This document shows, in pieces, positions 15,218 through 17,382 of a DNA stretch of 17,382 bases. The notes below the pieces were generated by a model. That model was not told the origin of the DNA. It was given only the letters and a program-made list of their open reading frames with translations, and did no database searches. How positions within the stretch are numbered: the stretch's first letter is position 1; the number at the start of each line of letters is the position of its first letter. Origin of the DNA: an uncultured Candidatus Altimarinota bacterium (GTDB lineage: Bacteria; Patescibacteriota; Gracilibacteria; UBA4473); contig CALIGR010000124.1 in assembly GCA_938021445.1 (NCBI GenBank), positions 1 to 17,382 of the forward strand. The letters are read 5' to 3'. The position numbers and the translations under genes were made by a program.

Positions 15218-17245
15218 TTAAGCCACTAAGAACGCAAAAGTTCGGACAATGGCATAAGAAGCTAGAATGACGATCAGGCCAATAATCACCCAGATGATCG
15301 TTTTTTTCGCTTTCTCGATCTGGCCATCGTCTCCCAGTGAAGTGATATAAAGCACTCCTGCCCAGATAATCGCTAAAACCGCTATAATCAAGAGGATCCC
15401 CCAAAAAAAGTTGATCCAATCAATGATAAGCTGTTTCGCATCTCCCCCCGTCTGAATTCCTGATCCAGAAGCATTGAGACCCTCTTCTACTAAGTTAGCC
15501 CCTCCCTGTAATCCTGGCCCATCCAATATAGGCGTGTGGTTACTTGGATCTAGTTGTCCGAGCTGGTAGCCACCAGTGGTTAAGCTCCCATCAGCACCAA
15601 CCGTTCCAGCCTCAGTTCCAACTGAAGCCGCGTTAGCCGTGTAAGGCTGCTGAATAGTCCGGGCGGTTCCACCGACCAAGTCGATTGTTGTAACCTCTTG
15701 CACCAATGGCGCCCCGGTTGTGGCGGCTTTTGCCTTTGGAAAAAAATTAAAATCAAATCTAGAAATATATTCTGGTTGCGCTTTCGGCTTCCAGTAGATC
15801 ACAATCTCTGTTTCGGTGCTCGTTATTTTTTCTATCCCTTTAGACACGCTCTCGATGCTTTTTACATGACTAAGCGCCTCAGTTAACCCTTTAGACTCTA
15901 AAATTGATTTCACTTCCGCAACTGAGCCAAGTGTCTTACTGGCTTCAGAAGCGTAATTTTCTAGTGATTGAGTACTTTTCCCGGCACTTTCTTGCCCAGC
16001 AAAGGCTTCTGGAAACTCCTGCTTACAGAGCTTTTCTGCATTGCCTTTTGCTAAAAACTCTCCTCGTGACTGAGCCTGTGACTGCTTTTGAGCAATACAA
16101 GTTGTGATCTGCTGATCAAAAAACGCTCTTCGCTCATCTAGCTTCTGAAGCGAAGTTCCCATAATAGATCGACATTCGGCTTCTGTTTTTTCTTTCTTAC
16201 AAGCGGCAAATTGATCTTGAACCTGTTTATCCTTAAGCGCATTGAATGCGCCCATCCCCGGTCCTCCCACTAGGCCTGTAGCTTTTACGGATTCATATTC
16301 TTTTTCACACTGCTCTAAAATAAAACTATTCGGCTCTGGTGAGCGTTTTGATTCTGTTGCCTGAAATTCCAAGCAAATTTGCAGTCTTCGATCTAAGATA
16401 CTGGCCTCATTATTCACACCTCCAGCAGAAACACCTACTCCAGAACTACCCGAAACACCTACATCACCACTAACACCAGCCGGACTAAACGCTCCGGCAC
16501 TATCTGTCTTTGAACCGAACTGATCTATGAAGCTATTTCGTGCATCATAAGCCGCTTTTGCTTTAGATTTTAAATCGCTGCAATCGGCATCTCTATCACA
16601 AAAATCTAGATTGCTTTGTGCTTTGTCTACTGTTTTCTGTAATGCCTCACATTTCGTTTTATTGGCGCCAGTCAGGTCCGAGCAAGCAAACACCGCGCTC
16701 TTCACTCCTCCTAAAAAGTCACCCCCGACATCAAGAGCCCACCCCAGTAAATCACCTCCAACATCAACGGCTCCACCCAGTAGATCTCCTCCAACATCAA
16801 AAGCCCCCTCAACTACGTCTCCTCCAGCACTTACCACTCCATTTACCACTTGCCCCCCTCCAGAAACAATACTAGAAACACCATCACCTATAGTGCTACT
16901 AGCACTTGTATTGCTCGTTGTTACCGTTGCGGCAGGCTGGCCTGCTGGTGTCGAAACAGCTATCGTTTCGCCTCTCAGAAGCCTACCCTTACACGTTTCT
17001 AAATCTATTTCTTCTTGCTTCAACGCCAACTGCTTCTCATATCCACCACCAAGCTGATTGGTCAGCCCTCCCAAAAATCCTGCATTGCTGGGCTTTAGAT
17101 TGTATTCACTCGTTGCCTTTATCTGAGCCACCTTTTGGTCAATGGCTTGAATTGAGCCTGGACAGCTGTAAGCCTCGGTTAAACCAGTAGAAAAAACTGA
17201 TAAAAACAAGCCCGCAATTACAATGTATTTTTGTTTTAAACGCAT
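15218..17245 (-). CDS. Exported cysteine-rich protein with C-terminal pilin-like (VirB2/TrbC-type) module
   Basis: 675 residues, first gene of the minus-strand cluster. The signal peptide is MRLKQKYIVIAGLFLSVFST, then GLTEA, with cleavage near residue 25. The exported N-terminal part has 12 cysteines, all before residue 410 (28, 94, 188, 199, 216, 222, 291, 313, 349, 358, 383, 407), which suggests disulphides. Residues 128-182 are five tandem 11-residue glycine repeats. Another Gly/Ser/Val-rich stretch lies at about 250-277, and helical, charged sequence at 280-475. Residues about 606-634 and 646-674 are two membrane helices joined by the loop LGDDGQIEKAKK, the second reading ILASYAIVRTF, closely matching the module in the next gene. 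The large N-terminal region is not a family I recognise. The two related modules suggest gene duplication and perhaps a mixed complex in the membrane. The ATG at 17245 gives an intact signal peptide; an AGGAAG lies 14 bases upstream, farther than usual for a ribosome site. The stop is TAA. Confidence 0.87.
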   Translation of the reverse strand: MRLKQKYIVIAGLFLSVFSTGLTEAYSCPGSIQAIDQKVAQIKATSEYNLKPSNAGFLGGLTNQLGGGYEKQLALKQEEIDLETCKGRLLRGETIAVSTPAGQPAATVTTSNTSASSTIGDGVSSIVSGGGQVVNGVVSAGGDVVEGAFDVGGDLLGGAVDVGGDLLGWALDVGGDFLGGVKSAVFACSDLTGANKTKCEALQKTVDKAQSNLDFCDRDADCSDLKSKAKAAYDARNSFIDQFGSKTDSAGAFSPAGVSGDVGVSGSSGVGVSAGGVNNEASILDRRLQICLEFQATESKRSPEPNSFILEQCEKEYESVKATGLVGGPGMGAFNALKDKQVQDQFAACKKEKTEAECRSIMGTSLQKLDERRAFFDQQITTCIAQKQSQAQSRGEFLAKGNAEKLCKQEFPEAFAGQESAGKSTQSLENYASEASKTLGSVAEVKSILESKGLTEALSHVKSIESVSKGIEKITSTETEIVIYWKPKAQPEYISRFDFNFFPKAKAATTGAPLVQEVTTIDLVGGTARTIQQPYTANAASVGTEAGTVGADGSLTTGGYQLGQLDPSNHTPILDGPGLQGGANLVEEGLNASGSGIQTGGDAKQLIIDWINFFWGILLIIAVLAIIWAGVLYITSLGDDGQIEKAKKTIIWVIIGLIVILASYAIVRTFAFLVA
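16700..16864 (-). repeat. Five tandem 33-bp units coding an 11-residue glycine repeat
   Basis: Residues 128-182 of the 675-residue protein split exactly into five 11-mers: SGGGQVVNGVV, SAGGDVVEGAF, DVGGDLLGGAV, DVGGDLLGWAL and DVGGDFLGGVK. The consensus is (D/S)-(V/A)-G-G-D-hydrophobic-hydrophobic-x-G-(A/V)-hydrophobic. The repeat is visible at the DNA level as recurring ACATC and TCCTCC/TCACC blocks every 33 bp on the plus strand. Eleven-residue periodicity with paired glycines could form an amphipathic or glycine-zipper-like helix lying on or in a membrane. That role is inference. Confidence 0.85.
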
Positions 17246-17265
17246 AGATATAAAATTATCTTCCT

Positions 17266-17294
17266 ACTTTAACACACATTTTAAAACCAAACAA
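17266..17294 (-). promoter_or_regulatory. Candidate operon promoter upstream of the first pilin-like gene
   Basis: Minus strand: TTGTTT (17294-17289), 17-bp spacer, TAAAGT (17271-17266) preceded by TGT, giving an extended -10. The match is moderate (3/6 and 4/6). Transcription would start near 17259, leaving a short leader before the ATG at 17245, and would exclude the AGGAAG at 17265-17260 from the message. It is the best candidate in the only sizeable intergenic space. Confidence 0.33.
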
Positions 17295-17300
17295 TGGTTT
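17284..17300. promoter_or_regulatory. Small perfect inverted repeat over the -35 box, possible operator
   Basis: AAACCA (17284-17289) and TGGTTT (17295-17300) are perfect 6-bp inverted arms around a 5-bp centre. The centre overlaps the candidate -35 box of the operon promoter. A repressor site in this place would be natural, but a 6-bp palindrome in AT-rich DNA is weak evidence. Confidence 0.22.
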
Positions 17301-17302
17301 AC

Positions 17303-17354
17303 GCCAGCTGAGAGGAGACAAGAGCTTGCCTCAATTGGCTTATCTGTTTTTTTT
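17303..17354 (+). terminator. Imperfect hairpin followed by a T run in the divergent upstream region
   Basis: GCCAGCTGAG (17303-17312) pairs with CTCAATTGGC (17330-17339) with one mismatch and one G-U pair, across a 17-base loop. Seven bases later comes a run of eight T (17347-17354). Read on the plus strand this resembles a loose intrinsic terminator or attenuator. No plus-strand gene ends before it in the window. If a gene starts at 17369 it would lie in that gene's leader. The gap between stem and T run argues against an efficient terminator. Confidence 0.2.
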
Positions 17355-17368
17355 AGTAAAGTGAAACT

Positions 17369-17382
17369 ATGTTTACGGAGTC
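17369..17382 (+). CDS. Possible start of a divergent gene running off the window
   Basis: ATG at 17369 opens a frame reading MFTE and then leaves the window. Upstream, TTGGCT (17335-17340), 16 bp, TAAAGT (17357-17362) is a weak promoter that would start transcription at or next to the ATG. There is too little sequence to name a product or to be sure it is a gene. It is reported because the cluster's upstream region is otherwise unexplained. Confidence 0.18.

Noticed and set aside
15201..15419. Minus-strand 72-codon frame overlapping the end of the 675-residue gene
   Set aside because: It runs in another frame through the pilin-like module, which is clearly the true coding frame.
15722..15739. 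Signal-peptidase-like site (FPKAKA then AT, residues 503-509) that could release a smaller pilin from the 675-residue protein
   Set aside because: No hydrophobic stretch precedes it, so an ordinary signal peptidase site is unlikely; the resemblance is only in the AxA residues.
16611..17057. Plus-strand 148-codon Pro/Ser/Thr-rich open frame
   Set aside because: It is the antisense shadow of the glycine repeat in the 675-residue gene; its proline-rich repeats are the complement of GGD codons and it has no start signal.
13332..17245. A conjugation or type IV secretion locus
   Set aside because: Only the pilin-like modules are present. No VirB4-type ATPase, coupling protein, relaxase or channel protein is encoded in the window.
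17264..17380. Minus-strand frame open for 38 codons from near the window edge to TAG at 17264, as the tail of an upstream gene
   Set aside because: The translation has no recognisable motif and it runs through the candidate promoter and hairpin; too short to support.

Overview
The window looks like a piece of chromosome from an uncultivated bacterium, most likely a member of the Candidate Phyla Radiation (Patescibacteria). The basis is indirect. Two proteins carry a two-helix pilin-like module with the loop signature GDDG-x2-EKAKK followed by ILASYAIV, which resembles the type IV secretion pilin (VirB2/TrbC-like) family that is common in CPR genomes. There is also a very large secreted protein, many PKD domains, and short A/T-rich leaders without Shine-Dalgarno sequences. 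All long frames read through in the standard bacterial code (TAA, TAG and TGA all end genes). The phylum assignment is inference.

Layout: bases 1-888 (+) hold the 3' half of guaA (GMP synthase), of the long form whose C-terminal domain resembles the human enzyme. It meets, tail to tail with a single base between the stops, a four-gene cluster that fills the rest of the window on the minus strand. In order of transcription the cluster contains: (1) 17245-15218, a 675-residue exported, cysteine-rich protein ending in a pilin-like two-helix module; (2) 15176-13332, a 614-residue exported protein with the same pilin-like module in its middle, followed by PKD domains; (3) 13294-3176, a 3372-residue secreted protein with five PKD-like domains at the N-terminus, about fifteen or more copies of a helical-hairpin repeat I do not recognise, a long coiled-coil-like stretch and one C-terminal PKD domain; (4) 3151-890, a 753-residue membrane protein with a cytoplasmic Pro/Lys-rich tail, three membrane helices and six PKD domains outside. 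The gaps between these genes are 41, 37 and 24 bp, so they are probably one operon. A second promoter seems to lie directly before the giant gene.

Working model (inference): the four genes make one cell-surface structure. The two pilin-like proteins sit in the membrane, one of them displaying PKD domains. The giant protein is an elongated rod or fibre with PKD domains at both ends. The 753-residue protein is a membrane anchor or receptor whose PKD domains could bind the others. No ATPase, relaxase, VirB4 or other conjugation gene is present in the window, so this is not visibly a conjugation locus. The only non-coding stretch over 50 bp is 17246-17382, which holds a candidate promoter, two inverted repeats and perhaps the first codons of a divergent gene. 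No tRNA, rRNA, CRISPR array or insertion sequence was seen.
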